Notes: generated from the sequence alone by a model not told the origin. 64,000 nt of DNA from Phocaeicola massiliensis B84634 = Timone 84634 = DSM 17679 = JCM 13223 (GCF_000382445.1 NZ_KB905472.1:2705390-2769389); one strand, 5' to 3'. Shown: positions 36,382 to 46,309, counted from the stretch's first letter. Program-made: numbers and translations.

Positions 36382-37128
36382 TTACATATTCATACCACCA
36401 TCTACCTGAATCACTTGTCCTGATATGTAAGATGACATATCAGAAGCAAGGAATGTAGCTACATCAGCCACATCTTCAGGAGTACCGCCACGACGCAAAG
36501 GAATCTTCTTAGCCCATTCCGTTTTTACCTCATCACTCAGTTTGGCTGTCATATCAGTAATGATAAAGCCCGGAGCAATAGCATTGGCACGAATACCGCG
36601 AGAGCCCAGTTCCTGAGCAATAGACTTAGCCAAACCAATCATACCGGCTTTAGAAGCTGAGTAGTTACATTGACCGGCATTTCCGTGAACACCTACCACT
36701 GATGCCATATTGATAATGCTTCCGCTCTTCTGACGCATCATGATAGGAGTACAAGCATGAATAAAGTTGAAAGCAGATTTCAGATTGACTGCAATTACTG
36801 CATCCCATTGTGCTTCGCTCATGCGCATCATCAATCCATCTTTTGTGATACCGGCATTGTTGACCAGAATGTCAATAGAACCGAAATCTTCCTTGATTTG
36901 ATTCACTACTTTTTCTGTATCTTCAAAATTTGCAGCATTCGAAGCATAACCTTTTACCTTCACACCTAAAGCAGCAATTTCTTTTTCAGTATTCTGACCA
37001 TTCTCGTCGATAACCAAGTCTGTGAATGCAATGTTTGCTCCTTCAGAAGCAAACTTCAACGCAATTGCTTTACCAATACCACGAGCAGCACCTGTTACAA
37101 TCGCAGTTTTTCCAGTTAATAATCCCAT
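36382..37128 (-). CDS. fabG: 3-oxoacyl-[acyl-carrier-protein] reductase
   Basis: 248 residues, a short-chain dehydrogenase of fatty-acid elongation. Visible are the NADP-binding TGAARGIGKAIA (about residue 13), NNAGITKDG (about 88), the catalytic Ser, and YSASKAG (Tyr/Lys about 153-157), ending in ISGQVIQVDGGMNM, the usual FabG terminus. It is 30 bp after the TetR gene, which may regulate this unit. Confidence 0.95.
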   Translation of the reverse strand: MGLLTGKTAIVTGAARGIGKAIALKFASEGANIAFTDLVIDENGQNTEKEIAALGVKVKGYASNAANFEDTEKVVNQIKEDFGSIDILVNNAGITKDGLMMRMSEAQWDAVIAVNLKSAFNFIHACTPIMMRQKSGSIINMASVVGVHGNAGQCNYSASKAGMIGLAKSIAQELGSRGIRANAIAPGFIITDMTAKLSDEVKTEWAKKIPLRRGGTPEDVADVATFLASDMSSYISGQVIQVDGGMNM

Positions 37129-37158
37129 TTTGTTTTCTATTTTACGTTATTAATTAAA

Positions 37159-37758
37159 TTATTCTTTTCCGGTATCTTTGCGTCCCAGAGCACCGAATAC
37201 GATTTTCGCCACATAAGCCCAACCGGCTTCATCATCCAGCTCCTCCGCTATCTGTCCGCGAATATACGGCACTTCAATTCCCTTAATACAATAATGTACA
37301 ATATCAGCTATGATATCTACATTATCAATATCAAAAATACCCTTGTCTTTTCCTTCCGCCAATACTTGTTTGAAAAGTTTGATTTCTTTTGCATCAAAGT
37401 TTTTACGCACAGCTTCCACACGCCATATATTACGGAAGAAGCCGGCCCGCAATGTTCCGTTTCTATACACAACCATTTTGATAGAATCCAAATGCGTCTC
37501 TATCAATTTTAAAATTTTTTCGTCCGGAGTGATATCTTTTTTAGCGACTTGTTCCATTGCATCCGAAAGCATTTCCAACTCAGATTCCACCACCGCCATG
37601 TAGATATCCTCCTTGCTTTTGAAGTACGTATAAAGGGTGCGTCTTCCTTTTTTAGAAGCCACCGCTATATCGTTCATCGTAGTGTCATCCACCCCCTTCT
37701 TAGCAAAAAGCTGACGGGCAACGTCTACCAATTTAGCTCTTGTCTTTGATACTGCCAT
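37159..37758 (-). CDS. TetR/AcrR-family transcriptional regulator
   Basis: 199 residues. The N-terminal helix-turn-helix is clear: RQLFAKKGVDDTTMNDIAVA followed by SKKGRRTLYTYFKSKEDIY. The C-terminal domain is helical and ligand-binding, with no recognisable specificity. It heads the unit with fabG and the pseudouridine synthase, so a role in lipid-linked control is plausible but only from context. Confidence 0.9.
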   Translation of the reverse strand: MAVSKTRAKLVDVARQLFAKKGVDDTTMNDIAVASKKGRRTLYTYFKSKEDIYMAVVESELEMLSDAMEQVAKKDITPDEKILKLIETHLDSIKMVVYRNGTLRAGFFRNIWRVEAVRKNFDAKEIKLFKQVLAEGKDKGIFDIDNVDIIADIVHYCIKGIEVPYIRGQIAEELDDEAGWAYVAKIVFGALGRKDTGKE

Positions 37759-37935
37759 ATAGATTCAGTTGCACATTATTTATATATGTGAGCAAATTTA
37801 CATTATTAATTTGGACCATACAAGCAATTAAAGTATAATATTCATATATACGTTAATTAACACTCACAATACACACTAATAATCAAGCACTTATATTTCT
37901 TACATATTTTAAATTGAAAAAATATTCGAGAAATA

Positions 37936-37966
37936 TTTGGAGTTAAAGAAAAAAGTCGTACCTTTG
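37936..37966 (+). promoter_or_regulatory. promoter of tRNA-fMet
   Basis: TTTG (37936-37939), 19 bp, TACCTTTG (37959-37966): a perfect Bacteroides vegetative promoter 23 bp before the tRNA. Confidence 0.8.
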
Positions 37967-37989
37967 CACTCGTAATCAAAACACAACAT

Positions 37990-38065
<76 letters not shown>

Positions 38066-38066
38066 A

Positions 38067-38106
38067 TAAGAGGCTAAATATCTAAAATTAAAGATATTGG
38101 CCTCTT
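38067..38106 (+). terminator. terminator of the tRNA
   Basis: AAGAGGC..AATATCT pairs with AGATATT.GCCTCTT followed by a T-run, directly after the tRNA. Confidence 0.8.
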
Positions 38107-38226
38107 TTTCATTAAACAGGTAAGACAAAAGCGAGACAATTAAAACAAAATGCTTTCTAAGGGGCAGTAGAAATTTAGTGGGGATTATAGTTTCCTATTC
38201 TCGCCCGAAATTCTGACCTCTGCCTC

Positions 38227-38442
38227 ATGGCTCGTATCGCGCTTCCTTCTGAAACCCTCAATTACTTTTCACCGGTCCGTGTTGAACAGACTTCAACAGA
38301 AACACACATTCATATTGATGAACGGATGCCCTCTGCATTATCCTATGATGTGCACTTTGAATCCAAAGGCTTCATAGAAGCAGTAAGCATCACAGGTTTT
38401 CCCATCCGTGATCCCATAAGGTTTGTTTTGATCCCGTTTTGA
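38227..38442 (+). pseudogene. truncated ISAon1-type transposase N-terminal ORF
   Basis: About 71 residues starting MARIALPSETLNYF. The stretch HFESKGFIEAVSITGFPIRD lines up with HSKGFFPEIEVQDFPVRGK of the complete transposase N-terminal ORF at 62.7 kb. The frame loses resemblance exactly where the inverted repeat beginning at 38442 starts, so the 3' part was lost in a rearrangement. No downstream transposase ORF remains. The 120 bp between the tRNA terminator and this ORF show nothing assignable. Confidence 0.6.
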
Positions 38443-38511
38443 ACTCCCTAAGTCGTTTCACTAGCCGGTTTAAACGTTTCCGTCCTTTCGATTATGCCTG
38501 TCTATAAGTCG

Positions 38512-38613
38512 AATTACTACAGTCTTCCACAGTGGACCGTATAGTCCGTTACGGTAGACCGTACAGTCCACGGTAACGGACTGTACAGTCCATTGCAGTA
38601 GACTGTAATAATC
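38512..38613. repeat. array A: five 14-bp palindromic sites at exact 22-bp pitch
   Basis: Sites begin at 38512, 38534, 38556, 38578 and 38600. The inner ones are GGACCGTATAGTCC, AGACCGTACAGTCC and GGACTGTACAGTCC; the two outer ones (AATTACTACAGTCT and AGACTGTAATAATC) are half-degenerate and mirror each other. The 22-bp pitch is two DNA helical turns, so all sites face the same side. No family recognised. Confidence 0.85.
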
Positions 38614-38740
38614 TTCCGTTCAAAAGGACTTGGCCGGCCCTAAGAAACGCCTTACTCTTTCCTCGACCAGTGATATGATATGTTAAACCCTCAAGAGTGA
38701 CAAGTGGTCCGCTACTTCACGATCAACCGGACTGTTCCCG

Positions 38741-38818
38741 TTAAATCGCTGTTGACACATTGTCAGCAGGGGATATTTCACCGCTTCCCACGCAAATTTC
38801 TGCATCTTTATCATACAG
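38741..38818 (-). pseudogene. mnmA 3'-end relic (last 25 codons)
   Basis: In frame and ending at TAA, 24 of 25 residues equal the end of the intact MnmA at 61.2-62.3 kb (a Gly is Val). Nucleotide differences are mostly at silent positions, so the relic probably came from an mnmA paralogue that was under selection, not from a recent copy of the neighbour. Confidence 0.75.
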
Positions 38819-38937
38819 AATTGCTTTCTAACGCAGAACAAACAAGAAGTCAACACCCAAACTTCTAAAAATGCGTAACTTTGCACCGGTAAGACCCTCA
38901 AGTTATTACGTTGTTTAATACACCATGATAAAATTAA

Positions 38938-38979
38938 CCTCTGACAGCCTTGCCAATTAATGGAGCTATCAGAGGTTTG
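38938..38979 (-). terminator. susD terminator
   Basis: CCTCTGACAG / CTATCAGAGG-type stem with an AT-rich loop, about 65 bp beyond the susD stop on the minus strand. Confidence 0.6.
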
Positions 38980-40462
38980 ACTAAAATCAGTTATCTTGAA
39001 AACGTAACGATTCACATATTACAATATCTTCCATTATACTATTACCATCCAATCGGTTGCTTCAAATTGGGATTTAAGACCAATTCATCTTTTGACAGTG
39101 GATAATAATAATATTTAGGTGCAATAAATTTATTGGCATCCTCATCTGTATCAGAATAGAAGCGAATATTTCCCTTATCACCTTCACTTAAATAAATCTG
39201 TTTTGGAGCACCGTTTTCATCTTCTGTGTAATATACAGAAAGTTCTTTCAATTCTTCATCAGTATATCCCATTTTATCATTGGGAGATTTGAACAATGCC
39301 ACATCAGGCACACCGTCACCGGTACAATCATATACACCGAACCCCGGGAGATAAACACCTTCGAATGGTCTTTCATAGATGCTGCCGGCAGCCCAGCGCA
39401 TTGTATCATCGTAACGGAAACCTTCACATGCCAATTCCACCCGACGTTCGCGACGTATTTCAAGTATGACGTTTTTCAATGCCCCACTTACGCTTGGATA
39501 TAATGCTTCCAAAGCCGGATCTATCGGAACATTTATAGTCATTTCGGGCATTTCCACACGACTGCGGAGTAAATTAACTGTTGCGTTCAGATCGTTTTGG
39601 GTCAATATGCCGAGTTCTGCTTTTGCTTCCGCATTTATTAATAGAATTTCGGCATAACGGATGATAGGAAGGTCGGTTATATTTTCACCCCACCCACCAT
39701 AAGTTGCATCTGTACGTGGCAAAAATTTGATTTGCCCCAAGCCACCGTAATCCAATACAATTTTAGTGGGCAGCGTACTATTGTCTCCTTCGTTAATAAA
39801 TCCAGGATACATAATTGTCTCAGCCATACGGGGGTCACGGTCAGTAAACATGTCTACAAAAGTCTTGGTACGATCTGCCTCTGTGATAGGAGTTCCATCC
39901 GATTTTAAATAACTATCGGCCAGGCTACGACTCAAATTCCATTGCCAGTTTAATACTGTTGAAGTGTTGTTCTTACGATTTAAATCTTTATCATAATCAG
40001 AGAATAAAATTATTTCTTTATTTTTGCTCAGATCAGGATTAGTGAATAAATCACGATAGGCAGCTGCCCCTTTTCCTGTGATTTCAAATTGTCCGGAACT
40101 CATTATTTCATCAGTAGCCCAAACAGCTTTTTCCAAGAATGAATTGGCAGTACCGGCCAGTTCACTTATCTCTTCATGATATTTACGAAAAGTACCTTCA
40201 TGTAAGGCTATGCGTGCCATATATCCTAAAGCAGCGTAACGAGTAACCCGTGTACGGCTGCTTCCCTCCTGCATATAATCGCAAGCATATTGCAAATCAG
40301 CCATCACCGAGTCAACGACCAACGAACGTGAATCCTGAGTTTTGTATAATGCTTCTTCATCATCTGTCGCAATTGGAGCAGAATACCAAGGAGCAGACCC
40401 ATAATTCTTAATTAAGCCATAATATTGCAACGCACGACATAAACGGGCCAAACCTATATAAT

Positions 40463-40473
40463 GTTTCTTTTCA
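40463..40473. repeat. 11-bp target site duplication, left copy
   Basis: GTTTCTTTTCA, identical to 41797-41807; length typical of IS4-family insertions. Confidence 0.85.
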
Positions 40474-41796
40474 CTACTGTCCCGTAAAAGTGGATAATTA
40501 GTTCTTTGAAATTATTGAAATATAGTCAATTACGCGGTTTTTTAAAATGAAACGGACTTGATTTTGCAACTTTGCAGTCTAATACAAATGGCTGCTATGT
40601 TCCAAGACAAATACGTATTCTCTCAATTAACCGCTTTTCTGAACAGGACTCAGTTCAACAACTATGTTCGCAAGTATGATGGCAACAGATATGTGAAACA
40701 TTTCACTTGCTGGAATCAGATGCTCGCGATGATGTTTGGACAACTGAGTAACCGTGAAAGCCTGCGAGACTTAATCGTTGCTTTCGAGGCGCATAGGGCC
40801 AAGCAATATCATCTTGGTTTAGGTCGTGAACCGATAGCCAAAACAACTCTTGCGACAGCCAACCAGAACCGTGATTACAGAATCTTCGAAGACTTTGCAT
40901 TCTATATGATGAAGGAAGCCTGCGAGAAGCGGACGACCAACATCCTTGACATTTCCGGAAAGAAATATGCGTTTGATTCAACAACGATTCCGTTGTGTCT
41001 TGCAACATTCCCATGGGCAAAGTTCCGAAGCAAGAAAGGAGGGGTGAAAGCTCATGTCTTATACGACATTGAAGCACAAGTTCCTGCTTTCTATACCGTA
41101 ACCACTGCTTCAGAGCATGATTCCACAGCAATGTCTTCAATCCATTATGAACCAAATGCTTATTATATATTCGACAGGGCTTATGACTCCTTTAAAGAAC
41201 TCTATAGGATACATCTTACAGACTCTTTCTTTGTTGTCAGAGCCAAGACAAACTTAAAGTATAAGACAGTCAAATGGAAGCGAAGAATGCCAAAGAACAT
41301 AATGACAGATGCGGAAGTGAAACTGACCGGATATCTCTCCGAGAAAAAATATCCTGAGTCATTCAGACTCGTCCGATATTACGACGAAGAGGATGACCGT
41401 GAGTTCACTTTCTTGACGAATGCAAAACAACTTTCTGCACTGGATGTCGCCAATCTTTATAAGAAAAGATGGTTAATCGAGCTGTTCTTCAAATGGCTCA
41501 AGCAGCATCTCAAGATAAAGAAATTCTGGGGCACAACAGAGAACGCTGTTCGCATACAAATCAGTGTGGCTATTATCACGTACTGTCTTGTGGCTATTGT
41601 CCAACATGATATGAAGTTGAAACGTTCAACCTATGAAGTTTTGCAAATTCTCAGCATATCATTGACTGACAAAACCCACTTGCGTGACCTGTTCGACAAG
41701 ACTAATTTCAATGATGTCAAAGATCTAAATGATCCCCTGATTCCGGGGCTTTTTGATTAATTGTTTAACTCGTCCCATTTTAACGGGACACTAATG
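40474..41796 (+). mobile_element. IS4-family insertion sequence, 1323 bp, inside susD
   Basis: Bounded by the 11-bp duplication. The ends are related inverted repeats (TACTGTCCCGTAAAA at the left; TAGTGTCCCGTTAAAA read inward from the right), with small differences. One transposase gene fills it. The perfect target duplication and restorable susD frame imply a recent insertion. Confidence 0.9.
40588..41760 (+). CDS. IS4-family transposase (DUF4372 plus DDE domain)
   Basis: 390 residues from the ATG at 40588 (a TTG at 40558 is also in frame). The N-terminal DUF4372 domain (FQDKYVFSQLTAFLNRTQF ...) is followed by the DDE domain: first Asp in YAFDSTTIPL (about residue 132), second Asp in YYIFDRAYDSF, and the Glu within the YREK motif YKKRWLIELFFKWLK. 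All catalytic residues are present, so the element may be active. Confidence 0.92.
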   Translation: MAAMFQDKYVFSQLTAFLNRTQFNNYVRKYDGNRYVKHFTCWNQMLAMMFGQLSNRESLRDLIVAFEAHRAKQYHLGLGREPIAKTTLATANQNRDYRIFEDFAFYMMKEACEKRTTNILDISGKKYAFDSTTIPLCLATFPWAKFRSKKGGVKAHVLYDIEAQVPAFYTVTTASEHDSTAMSSIHYEPNAYYIFDRAYDSFKELYRIHLTDSFFVVRAKTNLKYKTVKWKRRMPKNIMTDAEVKLTGYLSEKKYPESFRLVRYYDEEDDREFTFLTNAKQLSALDVANLYKKRWLIELFFKWLKQHLKIKKFWGTTENAVRIQISVAIITYCLVAIVQHDMKLKRSTYEVLQILSISLTDKTHLRDLFDKTNFNDVKDLNDPLIPGLFD

Positions 41797-41807
41797 GTTT
41801 CTTTTCA
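41797..41807. repeat. 11-bp target site duplication, right copy
   Basis: GTTTCTTTTCA, matching 40463-40473. Confidence 0.85.
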
Positions 41808-42191
41808 TTTTCGTCACCCTCCACTTTATGAGCATTGACTAACATAAAATTGATATCATGAATATTTTCCCATACGCCATCCTTTTTCCATCCAAATGAT
41901 CCTATTTTAGTCTCATCAATACGTCCTTTTAATTTTTGACTAAATGTATAATCACCTGTTCCATGACCGATATTATCAGAAAATAAATCGTCATACGAGG
42001 CTCCAAACATGCCATAAAAGCCATTGGTATAAGTTTCCAAATCGGTTACAGTTTTAAAGAATGCCTCTTCATTCAAGCTATCTTCCGGATATTTTTGCAG
42101 ATAATCATCATTGCATCCGGTAAAAAGTGCACATCCCATAAAGGTAGCTACTACATATATAGTTTTTAATTGTTTCATATCAGTAAATTAA

Positions 42192-45100
42192 TTAGAAAGT
42201 TAAATTAACACCAAAAGAATAAGAACGTTGTAAAGGATATACTTTACTGCTGGAATCCAAGGCTTCCGGGTCGAGATTGGCCTTCAGGTGAGTAATTTCA
42301 AACAAGTTCTCACCGCTGAAATAGAAACGCACACGTTCAATATTCAATTTCCGGGTCAGGTCCTGTGGTAATGTATAACCTATAGTCAGGTTTTTCATAC
42401 GTAAATAAGAAGCATCTTGCATATATCTTGTCTGTACACAAGCCAGCTCGCTACCTGTTGATTCGGCAATGTAAGCCTTTACACGAGGATAATAAGCATT
42501 GGGATTTTCCGGTGTCCAGTGGTCCAGATTATGAGTTTGTACATTTGTCCAAGGCTGTGCGTAAATTCCCCAAAAATAATGATTTCCACCGCCTGCATAC
42601 CAGTCTCTCTTACCTATGCCCTGAAAGAATCCGCGAATATCAAATCCTTTCCAGTCTGCCGAAAGATCAAAACTATAAGGATATCGGCTCGAACTATTAC
42701 CAATTTTGCGGAAATCACCCGGGTTAGCCAATGTCCAGTCACCTTTATTAATTTTTCCATCATTGTTTAAATCGGCAAACTTCAGGTCACCTACATAGAA
42801 TTTATAGCTCTGGTCATCTTCACCTACTGCACTTTGGTCGGCATGGTTTTTAATTTCCTCTTCAGTCTGGAAGAAACCCTCAGTAGTCAATCCCCACATT
42901 TCGCCTATTTCCTGTCCCTCATAATAGTCTCCCAACCGTTTATTCGGGTTATCATATTTAGTAATGAATGCACGACTGTCGGCTAAAGCTACTTTAATAC
43001 TATAGTTAAACGGTGAGTCTGCCAACATAAACTGATCTCTCCATCTTAAAGACAATTCCCAACCTTTTGTTTTCAGGTCAGCAGCATTAGTTTTGGGTTC
43101 ACTGGCACCAAATACACTTGGTAACGTTTTACTTTTAGTCAGCATACCTTCCGTGTAGCGCACATAGTAATCAAAGCTGGCAGACAAGCGGTTGTTCAAG
43201 AGTGCCAGGTCAATACCTCCATTAATAGTTCTAACCTTTTCCCAAGTCAACGTATTCGATACCACTCCCGGAGCATACACGGCTACCGGCTGTGAACCAT
43301 CCAATATTTGACCTATTTGTCCGGAACTCATAGTAGGCAGATAGGCATAAGTACCTACATTCTGATTTCCTAAAGCACCATAAGAAGCACGGAACTTCAA
43401 CATATCCAAACCAATGCTTTGATTTATGTTTTCCATAAACTTTTCTTTCGACAAAACCCAAGCAACAGATCCGGAGGGGAAGAAACCAAAACGATCTTTT
43501 TTGGGGAAACGTGAAGTACCATCATAACGACCGTTCATTTCTAAAATATATTTGTCATCATAGATGTAATTAACGCGGAAAAACATACCTCTCACAGCCC
43601 ATTCGCTGATATCTTCACCTATTCCTTTTTCTCCAACGGCCAATTCGGGAGTGGGGAAGGAAGAGCTGATCAAATCATCACGATACATAGAGAAAGAATT
43701 GGTCTTTCTGGTTTCCTGGTTAAAACCGAGTAAAGCTTGAACATAATGTTTATCTGCAAACGTATAGTGAAAATCAGTATACACATTATAGACATTATAA
43801 TTATAGAACGAGGTAGAACGAGATGCACGAGTCGGGCGTCCGCTAGCCTGCTCCGGTTTATTAGGACCTGTTTTATAGTGATAATTGTGATAAGAATTAC
43901 GATTTAATTCACTATCACGCCTCCAAGTGGCATCTGCTTTAATTTGCCACATATCTTTTATAATGTCCAATGTCAGACCAAATGTTGTTGAGAATTCACG
44001 GCTGTCATTTATTTTGCGTCCGCCTTCCTGCAAAGCTCCAAGAATAGCACCACCGCTTTGTGTCCATGAACCATCGGGATTACGAGGTACATCTAATGAG
44101 TTAGTACGGTTTACTTCGTGAAAGAAATCAGATAGTCCCCAATCTGTACGTCCGAAGCTTGGCTGATCGTAAGTTCGTTGTACAAATGAGGTATTGTTAC
44201 TTAAGTTCAACCAATTTGTTATCTGAAAATCAACTTTACCGCGAATATTGTAACGATCATAAATATCATTTCCATAACGTAGCATACCATCCTGGCGTGC
44301 ATATTCGCCTGATAAGTAATAAGAAGTCTTTTTGGCTTTTTGAGAGATATTGAAGTTTACTGTATAAGAGGGAGCTGAAGACTCATATACTTCATCCATC
44401 CAATCAGTAGAGCCATAATACAACCAAGATTCAGGATCATCCGGATTGATAACTACCCGATCTTCATTAGGATGTTCTGAAAAGTATTTGCCAATTTCCA
44501 ATTGTTTTTCCGGATATAGATTATATAAGGGCGTAGCAGCATCGTGTTTGATTTTCATTACCGTATAAGGATCAGTGACGTGTTCCGGTACGCGTGTGAC
44601 TTTACGAGTCGAATAAAATGCGTTTACGTTAATGGCAATTTTCTCGGATTTGGCCCGCTTTGTTGTTACCAAAATAACACCAAAAGCAGCACGAGCACCA
44701 TAAATTGCAGCGGAAGCAGCATCCTTTAAAACAGAAACACTTTCAATATCATTGGTATTCAACCGGGAAAGCTCACCTGAAGTGGTCGGTATGTTATCAA
44801 CCAAAATTAAAGGGTCACCACCGTTTAATGAAGTTTCACCACGGATATTGAATGAAGGAGTAGAGTTGGCAGCACCATTAGAAATAGTGATATTCAGGTT
44901 TGGAATTACACCTTGCAAACCTTGTCCGGCATTGATGATAGGCCTATCTTCCAAAGCTTCGGAAGAGATTGCATCGACAGCACCCGACAAGTTCACTTTT
45001 TTTTGCGTTCCATATCCTACAACTACTACTTCATCCAATAGAGAACTGTCTTCTTGTAGTCTGATTTTCTGCAATCCTGCTACTGCTTTGACTGTGACGG

Positions 45101-45404
45101 TCTTATAACCGATGAAGGAAATTTCCAGCACGGAACCTACCGGCGCTTTCAAAGAATAATCTCCATCAACTCCTGTGATAGTACCATTAGTGGTACCTTT
45201 TACCACAATGTTAGCTCCGATGATAGGTTCTCCTGTCCTAGAATCGATAACAGTTCCCTTGACATGGGTATCCTGCTGATTTACTACCGGATTATGTGAA
45301 TCCTCACTTACCATTGAAATTGCAAAAGCATGTGGAGTGCTACATGCTAACAATGCAATTACTAAGAGACGTTCACTCCTTAGAGTGAAATTTTTCAAAT
45401 TCAT
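42192..45404 (-). CDS. susC: SusC/RagA-family TonB-linked outer-membrane transporter
   Basis: 1070 residues from the ATG at 45404 (another ATG lies 2 codons upstream). A signal peptide ends near ACSTPHAFA. The carboxypeptidase-like regulatory domain follows (GTVIDSRTGEPIIGANIVVKG region, about residues 50-130), then the TonB-box/plug region (LDEVVVVGYGTQKKVNLSGA) and the 22-strand barrel, ending YSFGVNLTF with the aromatic terminus. It imports a glycan or peptide with its SusD partner, which is disrupted here; no susR-type regulator or ECF sigma gene is adjacent. The ligand cannot be inferred. The gene itself is intact. Confidence 0.95.
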   Translation of the reverse strand: MNLKNFTLRSERLLVIALLACSTPHAFAISMVSEDSHNPVVNQQDTHVKGTVIDSRTGEPIIGANIVVKGTTNGTITGVDGDYSLKAPVGSVLEISFIGYKTVTVKAVAGLQKIRLQEDSSLLDEVVVVGYGTQKKVNLSGAVDAISSEALEDRPIINAGQGLQGVIPNLNITISNGAANSTPSFNIRGETSLNGGDPLILVDNIPTTSGELSRLNTNDIESVSVLKDAASAAIYGARAAFGVILVTTKRAKSEKIAINVNAFYSTRKVTRVPEHVTDPYTVMKIKHDAATPLYNLYPEKQLEIGKYFSEHPNEDRVVINPDDPESWLYYGSTDWMDEVYESSAPSYTVNFNISQKAKKTSYYLSGEYARQDGMLRYGNDIYDRYNIRGKVDFQITNWLNLSNNTSFVQRTYDQPSFGRTDWGLSDFFHEVNRTNSLDVPRNPDGSWTQSGGAILGALQEGGRKINDSREFSTTFGLTLDIIKDMWQIKADATWRRDSELNRNSYHNYHYKTGPNKPEQASGRPTRASRSTSFYNYNVYNVYTDFHYTFADKHYVQALLGFNQETRKTNSFSMYRDDLISSSFPTPELAVGEKGIGEDISEWAVRGMFFRVNYIYDDKYILEMNGRYDGTSRFPKKDRFGFFPSGSVAWVLSKEKFMENINQSIGLDMLKFRASYGALGNQNVGTYAYLPTMSSGQIGQILDGSQPVAVYAPGVVSNTLTWEKVRTINGGIDLALLNNRLSASFDYYVRYTEGMLTKSKTLPSVFGASEPKTNAADLKTKGWELSLRWRDQFMLADSPFNYSIKVALADSRAFITKYDNPNKRLGDYYEGQEIGEMWGLTTEGFFQTEEEIKNHADQSAVGEDDQSYKFYVGDLKFADLNNDGKINKGDWTLANPGDFRKIGNSSSRYPYSFDLSADWKGFDIRGFFQGIGKRDWYAGGGNHYFWGIYAQPWTNVQTHNLDHWTPENPNAYYPRVKAYIAESTGSELACVQTRYMQDASYLRMKNLTIGYTLPQDLTRKLNIERVRFYFSGENLFEITHLKANLDPEALDSSSKVYPLQRSYSFGVNLTF

Positions 45405-45473
45405 AAGCATTAATAATAAGGTTTACTATATTTAATAAAGACACGTTTCTTTAATTCTCTATCCGTTTAAGTT

Positions 45474-45886
45474 CTAGAAGAACTATGCCGAAAAATAATC
45501 ACCTTATTATCAACACATTAAATAAATAGCTTTTTTATTCCCATTCCTCGATATATCCTTTTTACAAAGAACATAAGAAATGGTTTTCTACTTTATTTCT
45601 ACCATTACACAAGAGGTATGGGAGGCATAATGAAAATAAATACATTGTGTTAATGGCGTTAACAATGATACGAAGATAAATATTAATACTTTAATGCTTA
45701 AACTACTATTATTATTTCTCTCTTTATAAAGATAAAGTAGGCTACTTATATTCTACCATATACGTTGAATAGTTAATAAACATTTATCCGTGTGCGATTT
45801 CAACTATAAATATGGCTGCATATTATATGTTTATTATATATTTGTAGCATATATTATTTTTCAAATGGAAAACATAGTTCTTCTAG
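45474..45886. promoter_or_regulatory. candidate invertible promoter segment between susC and the GH2 gene
   Basis: Perfect 14-bp inverted repeats CTAGAAGAACTATG (45474-45487) and CATAGTTCTTCTAG (45873-45886) flank 385 bp of AT-rich DNA without a gene. A TATATTTG -7 box (45837-45844) lies 29 bp inside the right repeat and points right, away from susC. Flipping the segment would point it at susC, whose start is 70 bp beyond the left repeat. This fits phase-variable promoters of Bacteroides, but the repeat is not one I recognise. Confidence 0.45.
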
Positions 45887-46263
45887 TATTAATCTCTTTC
45901 TAATATAGAAACAGGTTAATATCACACTGTTAATCAACAATATACAAAAGCACGAACGTCCTTTCCTAATTGCTTTTTAAACCCGACAACACGACTTTTT
46001 CAAGTGAAGTAAACAATAACAATGTATATTCCGACCCCAATGGTGCTATATAAAATTATATTCGGATTGAAATACTATGCAATATAGTAACGTCAAACAT
46101 TAAAGGCTTCTATATAAGAGTCACCTCTCAACAACAAAGAAACAGACCTTGTTTGCTAAATACAACTTAAAGGAAAGAAACCGAAGAATTAATGGAAAAG
46201 AAAGCCTTTACGAAAAATAATAAAATTACCCGGTCATGATTACAATAAACTCATACTATATTG

Positions 46264-46271
46264 TATCTTTG
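46264..46271 (+). promoter_or_regulatory. -7 box of the GH2-hydrogenase operon
   Basis: TATCTTTG fits TAnnTTTG, 39 bp before the ATG at 46310; no clear -33 box. The rest of 45887-46263 shows nothing assignable. Confidence 0.5.
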
Positions 46272-46309
46272 GGAAATTAATCCCTATTTAGTATAACATA
46301 TCTATTATT

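Larger units (their letters stand above)
38442..38818 (-). repeat. inverted-repeat copy A: mnmA 3' end plus palindrome array
   Basis: Reverse complement of this segment matches 62222-62624 with scattered substitutions and one gap of about 35 bp. It contains, on the minus strand, the last 25 codons of an mnmA gene, then a spacer, then the palindrome array. It is bounded by a broken transposase ORF on one side and the susD 3' region on the other. Confidence 0.85.
39042..42178 (-). pseudogene. susD: SusD/RagB-family nutrient-binding lipoprotein interrupted by an IS4-family element
   Basis: The gene is split: residues 1-127 at 41797-42178 and the rest at 39042-40462. Removing the IS and one copy of the 11-bp duplication restores one frame of 1803 nt (600 residues), reading DENEKKHYIGLARL across the join. 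The N-terminus is a lipoprotein (lipobox FTGC) with CNDD after it, an acidic surface-export signal. The C-terminal part has the usual SusD ending (YYYPLSKDELVLNPNLKQPIGW). The intact protein would sit on the cell surface as the lid of the SusC transporter encoded just upstream. As it stands only a truncated N-terminus can be made. Confidence 0.93.

Noticed and set aside
38512..38613. Possible CRISPR array because of regularly spaced repeats
   Set aside because: Units are 14-bp palindromes with 8-bp similar spacers, only five in number, and there are no cas genes.
38683..39015. 110-codon minus-strand ORF as a gene
   Set aside because: It reads through the susD terminator and the mnmA relic in the wrong frame.
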